Below the pieces are notes generated by a model. That model had not been told where the DNA came from. It did no database searches and saw only the letters and a program-made list of their open reading frames with translations. Below, piece after piece: positions 17,707-25,470 of a DNA stretch of 63,473 nucleotides (its first letter is position 1; each line of letters opens with the position of its first letter). The stretch is from NCBI RefSeq assembly GCF_004138215.1, contig NZ_RYYS01000088.1:1-63473 (forward strand). Direction: 5' to 3'. Origin of the DNA: Anaerophilus nitritigenes (GTDB lineage: Bacteria > Bacillota > Clostridia > Peptostreptococcales > Thermotaleaceae). Position numbers and translations under genes: made by a program.

Positions 17707-18021
17707 ATGGAAAAAGTATTACAACAAATACTTACTGAAATGAAAACTATAAATCAACGCCTTGATCACATGGAATCTGACATTAAAGATCTAAAGCAAG
17801 GTCAAACTAAATTAGAACAAGGTCAAACTAAATTAGAGCAAGGTCAACAAGAAATCAAAAATCACCTTATTCAACTTGATTCACAAAATGCAACAAGACA
17901 TATGGATGCTTTCTCTCAGCTTAAAACTATTGATAAAGAAGTAAAATTTATAAAACACAAACTTCACCAAACAGAAGAAGATGTATTTGATATAAAAGAC
18001 CATCTAAAAATAATTAAATAA
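17707..18021 (+). CDS. Small coiled-coil protein with QGQTKLE heptads
   Basis: A 104-aa hydrophilic protein predicted to be almost wholly coiled coil (MEKVLQQILTEMKTINQRLDHMESDIKDLK). I start at the second ATG (17707) because AAAGGA is eight bases upstream; the ATG at 17698 abuts that site. Residues around 31-45 contain two 7-residue repeats, KLEQGQT-type. No signal peptide, membrane segment, cysteine or enzymatic motif. I recognise no family beyond general resemblance to short clostridial coiled-coil proteins. It is monocistronic with a strong terminator. Confidence 0.7.
   Translation: MEKVLQQILTEMKTINQRLDHMESDIKDLKQGQTKLEQGQTKLEQGQQEIKNHLIQLDSQNATRHMDAFSQLKTIDKEVKFIKHKLHQTEEDVFDIKDHLKIIK
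17797..17848 (+). repeat. 21-bp in-frame tandem repeat
   Basis: CAAGGTCAAACTAAATTAGA plus one variable base (A or G) occurs twice at 17797-17817 and 17818-17838, followed by a 10-bp partial copy. It encodes the heptad QGQTKLE, so copy-number change would lengthen the coil by whole heptads. Confidence 0.9.
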
Positions 18022-18077
18022 AAAATGTCGTTTAGCTCTCATAATTTTTGCTTAATTGGGAGTTAACGACATTTTTT
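18020..18077. terminator. Terminator after coiled-coil gene
   Basis: AAAAAATGTCGTT pairs with AACGACATTTTTT around an imperfect inner stem (AGCTCTCA/GGGAGTTA); T-rich on both sides, so it can also stop transcripts reading leftward past pepT. Confidence 0.75.
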
Positions 18078-18104
18078 ATAAGTTTTATTCTTTCAATAGG
18101 TTGT

Positions 18105-19325
18105 TTATTTTACATAAGATTTTATCACTTCAATTATAGTCTCCACTGCTTTGTCCATATCTTCTACACATATTGCTTCAAATTTTCCATGAAAGTTAAA
18201 GCCTCCTGTAAATATATTAGGGGTTGGAAGTCCCATATAAGATAATCTTGCTCCATCTGTACCTCCTCTTATAGCTTTTACAAGAGGTTTTACCCCTACT
18301 TTTTCCATAGCTTTTACTACTGAATCTACAATATGTATTACTGGCAATATTTTTTCTTTCATATTAAAATATGAGTCTTCTATTTTAATTTCTACTGTAG
18401 CTTCACCATATTTTCTATTGATAAACTCACAAGCTTTTTTCATAAAATCTTTTTTATTTTGAAATTTTTTCATATCATGATCTCTTATAATATATTCCAT
18501 ATTTGTTTCTTCAACAGATCCTTCAAATTTGTCTAAATGATAAAACCCTTCATATCCTTCTGTATATTGTGGAACTTCAAAGGTTGGTAAAAGTCCATTA
18601 AGCTCCATCCCAATTAACATAGAATTTTTCATTTTAAGCTTTGCTGATCCTGGATGAATATTTGATCCGTTTACTTTAATATACACAGACGCTGCATTAA
18701 AGTTTTCATATTCTATTTCTCCAAGAAAAGCACCATCTATTGTATAAGCAAAATCAGCTCCAAATTTTTCTATGTCAAAGCAATCTGCACCTCTCCCAAT
18801 TTCTTCATCTGGTGTAAACCCAATTTTTATATCTCCATGTTGAATTTCTGGATGATTGGTAAAATATTCAATAACAGTCATAATTTCTGAAATTCCAGCT
18901 TTGTCATCTGCTCCTAGGAGTGTTGTTCCATCTGTAGTAATAAGAGTTTTTCCCTTATAATCTTTTAAATATGGAAAATCTGATACCTTCATAATAATTC
19001 CTAAATCTTTATTTAAAATAATATCTTCTCCATCATAATCTTTAATCATATTTGCTTTAACATTTTCACCTGAGAACTCTGGACTTGTATCTAAGTGGGA
19101 AATTAGTCCTATAGAAGGTATATTTTCTATATTTCTCTTAAGTGTACCCATTACATAACAATTCTCATCTACATGTGCATCTTCAATTCCCATGTTTTTC
19201 AATTCTTCTACCAATAAATTAGCCAGTTCAAATTGAGTTTTTGTACTAGGTATCGTTTCTGAATAATCATCTGATTTTGTATTAATCTTTACATATCTGA
19301 GTAATCTTTCATAAGCCTTTTCCAT
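18105..19325 (-). CDS. pepT: Peptidase T (tripeptide aminopeptidase)
   Basis: A 406-aa M20 zinc peptidase, standard length for PepT. Metal and catalytic residues are visible in LISHLDTSPEF near 77, LLGADDKAGISEIM near 138 and GFTPDEEIGRGADCFD near 172. It releases the N-terminal residue of tripeptides in the cytosol. It is downstream of yfcC and pepV but separated from them by a hairpin, so it may have its own promoter. The cluster points to peptide and amino-acid use as carbon source. Confidence 0.93.
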   Translation of the reverse strand: MEKAYERLLRYVKINTKSDDYSETIPSTKTQFELANLLVEELKNMGIEDAHVDENCYVMGTLKRNIENIPSIGLISHLDTSPEFSGENVKANMIKDYDGEDIILNKDLGIIMKVSDFPYLKDYKGKTLITTDGTTLLGADDKAGISEIMTVIEYFTNHPEIQHGDIKIGFTPDEEIGRGADCFDIEKFGADFAYTIDGAFLGEIEYENFNAASVYIKVNGSNIHPGSAKLKMKNSMLIGMELNGLLPTFEVPQYTEGYEGFYHLDKFEGSVEETNMEYIIRDHDMKKFQNKKDFMKKACEFINRKYGEATVEIKIEDSYFNMKEKILPVIHIVDSVVKAMEKVGVKPLVKAIRGGTDGARLSYMGLPTPNIFTGGFNFHGKFEAICVEDMDKAVETIIEVIKSYVK

Positions 19326-19366
19326 TTTATTTCCTCCTATCTAATTATAAAATATAGTATTATAAC

Positions 19367-19415
19367 ATGGAGGCTATCTCAAAAGAAAATTTTTTCTTTT
19401 GATGATAACCTCCAT
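19367..19415 (-). terminator. Hairpin between yfcC and pepT
   Basis: ATGGAGGTTATC pairs with GATAGCCTCCAT and the inner AAAAGAAAA pairs with TTTTCTTTT. It is a long stem with no strong T tail on the minus strand, so partial termination is likely. Confidence 0.6.
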
Positions 19416-19421
19416 ATTGTT

Positions 19422-20939
19422 TTAAATTAATGCTTGAATCAACAACATAACTGCTGCAAATCCTCCAATAATGCCCATCAAAGGCATAATAAATTTTAAC
19501 CATTTGTCATAAGTTACATCTACCATAGACAAAGTTACTAGTATCAACCCTGTTGGAGTGATAAATGCCATCAGTCCTTGACCATATTGATAAGCACTTA
19601 CTACTACATCTCTTGGTAGTCCTACTGTATCTGCAAGTGGTGCCATAATAGGCATAGATAATACTGCAAGACCTGATGCAGATGGAATAAAGAATCCTAA
19701 CACACAAAATATAATAAGCATCAATATAGAAAATAATCCTGCATTCATTCCACTAACAACATTAGTTGCTCCATAAAGAATAGAATCAGAAATTAATCCA
19801 TTATCCATAATCAAATTTACCGCTCTAGCAACTCCAACAGTAAGGGCTACCCCTGTTAGATCAGCTGCTCCTGCTACAAATTCATGAACTGCTTTTTTCT
19901 CACCCATACCAGAGATTGCGCAAATAACAATTCCTATAAAGAAGAATAAAGCTGTCATTTCCATAAACCACCAGTCTTGAGATGAAACACCCCAAATCAT
20001 AACTCCAAAAGCAAGTGCAAATATTAAAATCATTGATTTTCTTCTAAAAGTAAACTCTGGAACCTCTGCATTTCTATTTAAAAATTTATTTTCTATATCT
20101 TCCTTTTGATCAAATATCAAAGAAGCTTCTGGATTTTTTTTGATTTTTTCAGCATATTTTACAATATAAATTACAGTTACTGTTGTAGCAATAAAAAGCC
20201 CAATCGCTCTTAATACCAGACCATTTGTAAAAGATATTCCTGCCGCATTGGATCCTATAACAGAACAAAAAGGATTTACTGTTGAAAACATTGTACCTAT
20301 AGATGAGCCCATATATAAAGCTGCAATACAGACAATAGCATCATACCCTGCCACCATAAACACTGGAACCAATATTGGATAAAGAGCAATAGTCTCTTCT
20401 GCCAATCCAAAAGTTGTACCACCTAATGAAATTATAAAAGTAACAATTACAATCAGTAAATATTCTCTACCTTTTGTTACTCTTGATAAACTTGCAAATC
20501 CTGCATCAAAAGCACCACTATTATTTAAAACTCCAATAATTCCACCTATAATAAATACAAACATAATAATGTCTACTGTATCATAAAGCCCTTCTATAGG
20601 AGCTTTTATGATTTGAATAATTCCTTGTGGATTGCTTTCTAATTTTTCATAAGTTCCAGGAATAGCAATTGCTTTGTAAATACTTCCATCTGTAAATTTT
20701 GTAATATCTACCTTTACTCCAAGTTGATCTAGTGTAGCTTGTGTCCCTTCATATTCCTGGGTTGATTCTCCATCAGGTGACGTTATTACAAATACTTGTT
20801 TTTCACTATCAAACATCAATTTAGAATAAGAACCTGCTGGAACAACATAAGTTAAAATAGCTGCAAAAATTAAAACAATAAATAATACCGTATAAGCCGT
20901 TGGAAAACTTCTTTTTTTCTTTTTCACATTAGCTTCCAT
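19422..20939 (-). CDS. yfcC: YfcC/DcuC family transporter
   Basis: A 505-aa membrane protein of the DcuC-like (C4-dicarboxylate carrier) superfamily, YfcC branch. It starts with a basic cytosolic tail and PTAYTVLFIVLIFAAILTYV, has a 90-residue hydrophilic insert after helix 1, then about eleven more segments. LGGTTFGLAEETIALYPI and FIPSASGLAVLSMPIMAPL are conserved helical-hairpin motifs. YfcC proteins are usually annotated as basic amino-acid carriers or antiporters, without firm biochemical proof. It lies 12 bp after pepV in one transcription unit, which suggests export or uptake linked to dipeptide breakdown. Confidence 0.82.
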   Translation of the reverse strand: MEANVKKKKRSFPTAYTVLFIVLIFAAILTYVVPAGSYSKLMFDSEKQVFVITSPDGESTQEYEGTQATLDQLGVKVDITKFTDGSIYKAIAIPGTYEKLESNPQGIIQIIKAPIEGLYDTVDIIMFVFIIGGIIGVLNNSGAFDAGFASLSRVTKGREYLLIVIVTFIISLGGTTFGLAEETIALYPILVPVFMVAGYDAIVCIAALYMGSSIGTMFSTVNPFCSVIGSNAAGISFTNGLVLRAIGLFIATTVTVIYIVKYAEKIKKNPEASLIFDQKEDIENKFLNRNAEVPEFTFRRKSMILIFALAFGVMIWGVSSQDWWFMEMTALFFFIGIVICAISGMGEKKAVHEFVAGAADLTGVALTVGVARAVNLIMDNGLISDSILYGATNVVSGMNAGLFSILMLIIFCVLGFFIPSASGLAVLSMPIMAPLADTVGLPRDVVVSAYQYGQGLMAFITPTGLILVTLSMVDVTYDKWLKFIMPLMGIIGGFAAVMLLIQALI

Positions 20940-20951
20940 ATTAATTCTCCT

Positions 20952-22295
20952 TTATTTTAATAATTTTAATAAAGCACATGAATAAATTTCTATTGCTTTT
21001 TTCATTTCTTCTAAGCATATATATTCATTAGGCTGATGCTCTGTTTCCTCTGTATATGGAAAAGCTGCCCCAAAAGCTACGCAGTTGTCCATAGCTCTTG
21101 CATAAGTTGCACCTCCTGTTGATATAGGTACACTTTTGTCATCCTTTGTCACTTCTACATAAGCCTCCATCAATGTCTTTACAAGCTTTGAATCTAAACT
21201 TGTATAGATAGATCTTAAATAATCATGTTCTCTCATTTCAAAACCATACTGTTTTATTACTTCATTTAATTTATTAACTACAAAATCTTTATCTACTGTT
21301 ACTGGTATTCTTATATCTATATGTAAAATTTCTTCATTTTCATTCATATGTATTTGTCCTATATTAAATTTTAAACTACCTGATACTTCATCTTTACATT
21401 CTCCAAATATAGAAGTAGCTAATGCATCCTCTAAAATATTTTCTACAATGAAACGAATGCATTTTGAATTCATTCCAATTTCATTCATTGCAATTAAAAG
21501 CCTACAAATTGCATTGATTCCTTTTTCAGAGTCTTTAGCATGTGCGCTTTTTCCCATAACTACAATTTTATCATTTTCTTTTTCGTACTCATAATTTAGC
21601 TTTTTCAATGCTTTTATAAGTTTATCTAAATCTCTTCCTTCATAAACTGCTTGTGAAGGTACTAGGTTGTATCCATCTCCTGTTTTAATTCTTATATCTG
21701 TTTCATTCTTTGCAATTAAATCTAATTGTAACAGTCCTTTTTCAGCATAAATCAACGGAAAATCTGCATCTGGAGTAAATCCATAATCAGGAATCTGTTC
21801 TTTTTTATTATACTCATGAATTCCTCTCCAAAGATTTTCTTCATCAGTCCCATATATAAATCTAATTTTTTTATTTACTGCAAACCCACTGTCAATAATA
21901 GCTTTTAATGCATACATAGCTCCCAAAGTAGGCCCTTTATCATCTTGAGTTCCTCTACCAAATAATTTACCATCTTTTATAACAGGATCAAAAGGGTTTG
22001 TATTCCATTTTTTTAAATCCCCTGGTGGAACTACATCCAAATGTCCTAACACCCCAATCATTTCACTTCCTTCTCCATAATCAGCATATCCATAGTAGCC
22101 TTTAGAATCATAGAAGGTTTTAAATCCTAATTTTTCAGCTATCTCTAACATTTTTTTTAAAGCTTTATCAATATTTTCCCCAAATGGATAAGAACTTTCA
22201 TCTTCTTCATATACACTTGGTATTTTAATTAAAGCTTTAAGATCACTTACAAATTCATCAAAACTGATTTGAATCTTTTCATTTACTTCATTCAT
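20952..22295 (-). CDS. pepV: PepV/Sapep-type M20 dipeptidase
   Basis: A 447-aa M20 metallopeptidase. GVLGHLDVVPPG near 85, GTQDDKGPTLGAMYALK near 115 and YGTDEENLWRGIHEY near 150 hold the metal ligands and catalytic glutamate. The insert is the PepV lid domain. PepV enzymes cleave many dipeptides, including Xaa-His, so this enzyme could feed the nearby histidine pathway (inference). The start follows AGGAGG. It forms an operon with yfcC. Confidence 0.88.
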   Translation of the reverse strand: MNEVNEKIQISFDEFVSDLKALIKIPSVYEEDESSYPFGENIDKALKKMLEIAEKLGFKTFYDSKGYYGYADYGEGSEMIGVLGHLDVVPPGDLKKWNTNPFDPVIKDGKLFGRGTQDDKGPTLGAMYALKAIIDSGFAVNKKIRFIYGTDEENLWRGIHEYNKKEQIPDYGFTPDADFPLIYAEKGLLQLDLIAKNETDIRIKTGDGYNLVPSQAVYEGRDLDKLIKALKKLNYEYEKENDKIVVMGKSAHAKDSEKGINAICRLLIAMNEIGMNSKCIRFIVENILEDALATSIFGECKDEVSGSLKFNIGQIHMNENEEILHIDIRIPVTVDKDFVVNKLNEVIKQYGFEMREHDYLRSIYTSLDSKLVKTLMEAYVEVTKDDKSVPISTGGATYARAMDNCVAFGAAFPYTEETEHQPNEYICLEEMKKAIEIYSCALLKLLK

Positions 22296-22403
22296 GATTT
22301 ATCCTCCTGTTAATTATTTATTTTTTGGTATTATCAAAATTTTACATAAAAATAGTTTTTTTTTCTGTAGTCTAGATTACATTTTTTAAATTCATTTACA
22401 TAC

Positions 22404-22430
22404 AAAAAAACCAGGAGCTTCTCCTGATTT
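22404..22430 (-). terminator. Terminator of the Crp/Fnr gene
   Basis: AATCAGGAG-AAG-CTCCTGGTTTTTTT, directly after the stop codon. Confidence 0.85.
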
Positions 22431-23102
22431 TTATATAGGTATATTGGTAAGTGTTTTAAGTCCTTCTATATCTTTTATAATAATTTTTCTATCTTTTATT
22501 TCTATAAATCCTTTATACTTAAATACCTTGATTCCATTTGTAACCGTAATTCTATTAAGTCCTATTCTATTAGCAATTTCCTCATGAGTCAGTACAATAC
22601 TTATATTATTTTTTGAATTAATACTTTCTGTACAATATAGTCTAATAAAAAAATCAGCTAATTTTCCCAGAGAATCATTAAATTGAAAGTTTGCTAATTC
22701 CACCGTCACAATTCTGTATTTTCTTATAATACTACTTAAAAAATAATGATAGATTTCAGGATTCTCTTTTATTTTATTCTCTACAATTTCTCTATTGACT
22801 ACAGATAATATCCCATCTGTTACAGCTTTTATAACTACAAAAGTTCTATTTTGATCAAAAAAATCTATTTCTCCAAATATACTTCCCTCTGTCATCCTAT
22901 AAAAAATAATTTCATCACCTTTTTTAGAATACATCACTTGATTAACTTCTCCCTTAACAATAATATATATATTGTCAGGATGATTTGGATTGATCAATTC
23001 TCCTTTTTTGAAAGTTTCAATTTTACCATATCGAGCTAGATCTTGAACAAAAAAATTACCCATCTTCTTTTCTATATCTTGATCAAATATTTTTTCATAC
23101 AT
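22431..23102 (-). CDS. Crp/Fnr family transcription regulator
   Basis: A 223-aa regulator with an N-terminal cyclic-nucleotide-binding fold (residues 15-130, including GSIFGEIDFFDQNRTF) and a C-terminal winged helix (LTHEEIANRIGLNRITVTNGIKVFKYKG near 170-197). The phosphate-binding cassette is degenerate compared with cAMP-binding CRP, and there is no Fnr-type cysteine cluster at the N-terminus. The effector is therefore unknown. It lies upstream of the pepV-yfcC operon on the same strand, but its own terminator separates them. It could control that operon. Confidence 0.85.
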   Translation of the reverse strand: MYEKIFDQDIEKKMGNFFVQDLARYGKIETFKKGELINPNHPDNIYIIVKGEVNQVMYSKKGDEIIFYRMTEGSIFGEIDFFDQNRTFVVIKAVTDGILSVVNREIVENKIKENPEIYHYFLSSIIRKYRIVTVELANFQFNDSLGKLADFFIRLYCTESINSKNNISIVLTHEEIANRIGLNRITVTNGIKVFKYKGFIEIKDRKIIIKDIEGLKTLTNIPI

Positions 23103-23143
23103 AATAATTCCCCTTTATTCTATAAACCTAATATATTTTTTCT

Positions 23144-24019
23144 TTATTTTCCTATTCCTAATTCTCTTGCATAATAGAAAAGATATTGTTGAGCAAATCC
23201 TGCTAGATCTTTAAATTTTTCTTGTGAAAATAATTGTACTTTTTTAAGAGAAGTCTCCTCATGAATATAGAAATATTCCATCACTCTTTTTACCCAGACA
23301 TCTATTGGAAAGGCATCATATTTTTCCATAGAAAAAAGCAGTATACAATCTGCTACCTTAGGCCCTACACCACTTAATTTTAACAATTCACTTCTTGCAT
23401 CATAGGTAAATAATTTTTTCAGATCATAAAGATCTACTTGATTCTTTTCTATCATACAAGTAGTATTTACAATATATTTGGCTCTATATCCTGTATAGCT
23501 TTCTTTGATTTCTTCCTCTGAGCATTTAAATAGTTGTTTTGAACTTGGAAAATCATAATACCGCTTTCCTTTATATGCTCCAATATATGTTCCATATTTT
23601 TTGCATAATGCTTCAATAGATTTTTTAATGATAGGAATTCCCCTATTAGAAGAAATAATAAAAGATATTGTCGTCTCCCATTCATCTTGATTTAAAATTC
23701 TAATACCTTCTCCATACTGAATTGCTTCTTTTAAAATAGAATCTTTAGATAATTTTTCTTTTATGAGATTATAATCTCTTTTTAAATCAAAATAATCCAT
23801 CCATAAATTTATAAAATCATCCTTCGTAGTTTTATCAAAAATAATATATTCTCCATCTTTTTTAACATTTAAGATTTTTCCTTTTACTACTCCTGTATAA
23901 CTTCCATCCTCTTCTTTATTCCACCTAAAACATTGTCCACACTCAAATGTATGGATAGGATCAAAATCTTTGATTCCTTTTATAATGATCTTTTCATCAG
24001 ATTGTGTAATTTTATACAA
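23144..24019 (-). CDS. ogg: 8-oxoguanine DNA glycosylase (OGG1-type)
   Basis: A 291-aa DNA repair glycosylase/lyase. The N-terminal domain contains FECGQCFRWNKEEDG, and the helix-hairpin-helix LLKLSGVGPKVADCILLF carries the catalytic lysine (KVAD). The essential aspartate is in AFPIDVWVKRVM. I place the start at a TTG eight bases after AAGGAGGAG (LYKITQSDEK); an upstream TTG has no clear ribosome site. It excises 8-oxoguanine from DNA. It ends 41 bp before the Crp/Fnr gene on the same strand. Confidence 0.85.
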   Translation of the reverse strand: MYKITQSDEKIIIKGIKDFDPIHTFECGQCFRWNKEEDGSYTGVVKGKILNVKKDGEYIIFDKTTKDDFINLWMDYFDLKRDYNLIKEKLSKDSILKEAIQYGEGIRILNQDEWETTISFIISSNRGIPIIKKSIEALCKKYGTYIGAYKGKRYYDFPSSKQLFKCSEEEIKESYTGYRAKYIVNTTCMIEKNQVDLYDLKKLFTYDARSELLKLSGVGPKVADCILLFSMEKYDAFPIDVWVKRVMEYFYIHEETSLKKVQLFSQEKFKDLAGFAQQYLFYYARELGIGK

Positions 24020-24118
24020 TCGTCTTTCTCCTCCTTGTAAGCTCCTTATATTTTCTTTTTCATATTTATTTATTCCTTTTATAAGTGTCAAATCCTTCTA
24101 TAATATCTTGTGTAAACA

Positions 24119-24147
24119 TTGAAAAAATATAAAATTTACTTTATAAT
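24119..24147 (+). promoter_or_regulatory. Sigma-A promoter of the cobalamin leader
   Basis: TTGAAA (24119-24124), 17-bp spacer, TATAAT (24142-24147), about 20 bp upstream of the riboswitch. Confidence 0.8.
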
Positions 24148-24162
24148 TAAATCAACTATATA

Positions 24163-24314
24163 AGGTTATAGGTGCCCATTTGGGAGAATAGGGAATGAAG
24201 TTCAATTCTTCAGCGGTCCCACCACTGTAAAGCAGAATTTGATAAAATATACCACTGGATATTTCTGGGAAGGTTTGTCAAATGATGATGCAAAGCCAGG
24301 AGACCTGCCTATAA
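24163..24314 (+). ncRNA. Cobalamin riboswitch
   Basis: The conserved blocks are all present in order: GGTGCCC, AGGGAATGAAG, TTCAGCGGTCCCACCACTG and AGCCAGGAGACCTGCC. This is the adenosylcobalamin aptamer. It is followed by an intrinsic terminator in front of cobT, so it should shut off cobT when coenzyme B12 is plentiful. Confidence 0.95.
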
Positions 24315-24338
24315 CTGCTGATACTTCATGAATGATGG

Positions 24339-24385
24339 AAAAGTTCATGGTTTGCTTAATATGTCAGCAAACCATGGACTTTTTT
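24339..24385 (+). terminator. Riboswitch-controlled terminator
   Basis: AAAGTCCATGGTTTGC-like stem: AAGTTCATGGTTTGC pairs with GCAAACCATGGACTT and runs into TTTTTT, between the aptamer and the cobT ribosome site. Confidence 0.88.
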
Positions 24386-24430
24386 AATTATACTATAAAA
24401 TCAAAAACATATTACAAAGGAGGAGTTCCT

Positions 24431-25459
24431 ATGAAATTACTAAACGAAACAATTTCTCAAATTGGTACATTAGATAGAATCTCTATGGAAAAATCAAAAA
24501 AATATATCGATAATCTTTTAAAACCCCTTGGAAGTCTTGGAAGACTCGAAGAAATCGCCATACACTTAGCAGGTATTACAAAAAATCCTTTTCCAAAGGT
24601 AGATCAAAAGGGTGTTATTGTCATGGCAGCAGATCATGGTGTCTATGAAGAAGGTGTAGCACCAGATCCACAAAGTATTACTGCCCTTCAAACACCAAAC
24701 TTTGCAAAAGGAGTAACAGGTGTATGTGCTTTAGCAAAACAAGCAAGAGCAGATGTAATCGTAGTAGATATAGGAGTTGCTGAAGATATTTTGGATCCAG
24801 ATGTCATTCAAAGAAAAATAAGATATGGGACAAACAACATGGCAAAAGGTTCTGCTATGACAAGAGCAGAAGCTATTAAGTGTCTAGAGATTGGAATAGA
24901 AATTACACAACAACAAATAAAAAAAGGAAAAAACCTATTAGCTCCAGGAGAAATGGGTATTGCAAATACAACCCCAAGTACCGCTATTCTTTCTGTCATT
25001 GGAAACATAGACCCTTTAGATATTGTAGGAGTAGGTGCAGGTCTTCCTGTCGAAAAATTATCTCATAAAGCAGATGTCATTCGAAGAGCTATCCATATCA
25101 ATAATCCTAATCCTAAAGATGGAATTGATATTTTATCCAAGGTAGGAGGTTTTGAAATTGGAGGTATGGCAGGAGTATTTTTAGGAGCTGCTTCTTATAG
25201 AGTTCCTGTAGTAGTAGATGGATTTATCGCAATGGCTGCTGCCCTTTTAGCTATTACGATAGAACCTAAAGTAAAAGACTTTTTAATACCTTCTCATTAT
25301 ACAGCTGAAAAAGGTGGTAAAAAAGCTATAGAACTTTTAGGACTTACTCCTATGTTTGATATGGGACTTCGTCTCGGAGAAGGTTCTGGAGCAATTCTTG
25401 CCTTTAACTTTATAGAAGCTTCCACATTTATGATACACGAAATGGCTACTAGATCGTAG
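24431..25459 (+). CDS. cobT: Nicotinate-nucleotide-dimethylbenzimidazole phosphoribosyltransferase
   Basis: A 342-aa CobT, which makes alpha-ribazole phosphate for the lower ligand of cobalamin. The start is the ATG after AAAGGAGGAG; upstream in-frame ATGs lie in the riboswitch terminator. Family motifs are VIVMAADHGVYEEGVAP, PGEMGIANTTPSTAI and the catalytic glutamate in GLRLGEGSGA. It is alone here, controlled by the cobalamin riboswitch. It converges with the CAP-SLH gene through a shared hairpin. Confidence 0.95.
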   Translation: MKLLNETISQIGTLDRISMEKSKKYIDNLLKPLGSLGRLEEIAIHLAGITKNPFPKVDQKGVIVMAADHGVYEEGVAPDPQSITALQTPNFAKGVTGVCALAKQARADVIVVDIGVAEDILDPDVIQRKIRYGTNNMAKGSAMTRAEAIKCLEIGIEITQQQIKKGKNLLAPGEMGIANTTPSTAILSVIGNIDPLDIVGVGAGLPVEKLSHKADVIRRAIHINNPNPKDGIDILSKVGGFEIGGMAGVFLGAASYRVPVVVDGFIAMAAALLAITIEPKVKDFLIPSHYTAEKGGKKAIELLGLTPMFDMGLRLGEGSGAILAFNFIEASTFMIHEMATRS

Positions 25460-25470
25460 CTATTTCGTGT
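25435..25470. terminator. Hairpin spanning the cobT stop
   Basis: ACACGAAATGGCTAC pairs with GTAGCTATTTCGTGT (one G:T). It overlaps the last cobT codons and adjoins the stop of the convergent gene. There is no T-run, so it may act as a convergent mRNA 3' end or barrier. Confidence 0.55.
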
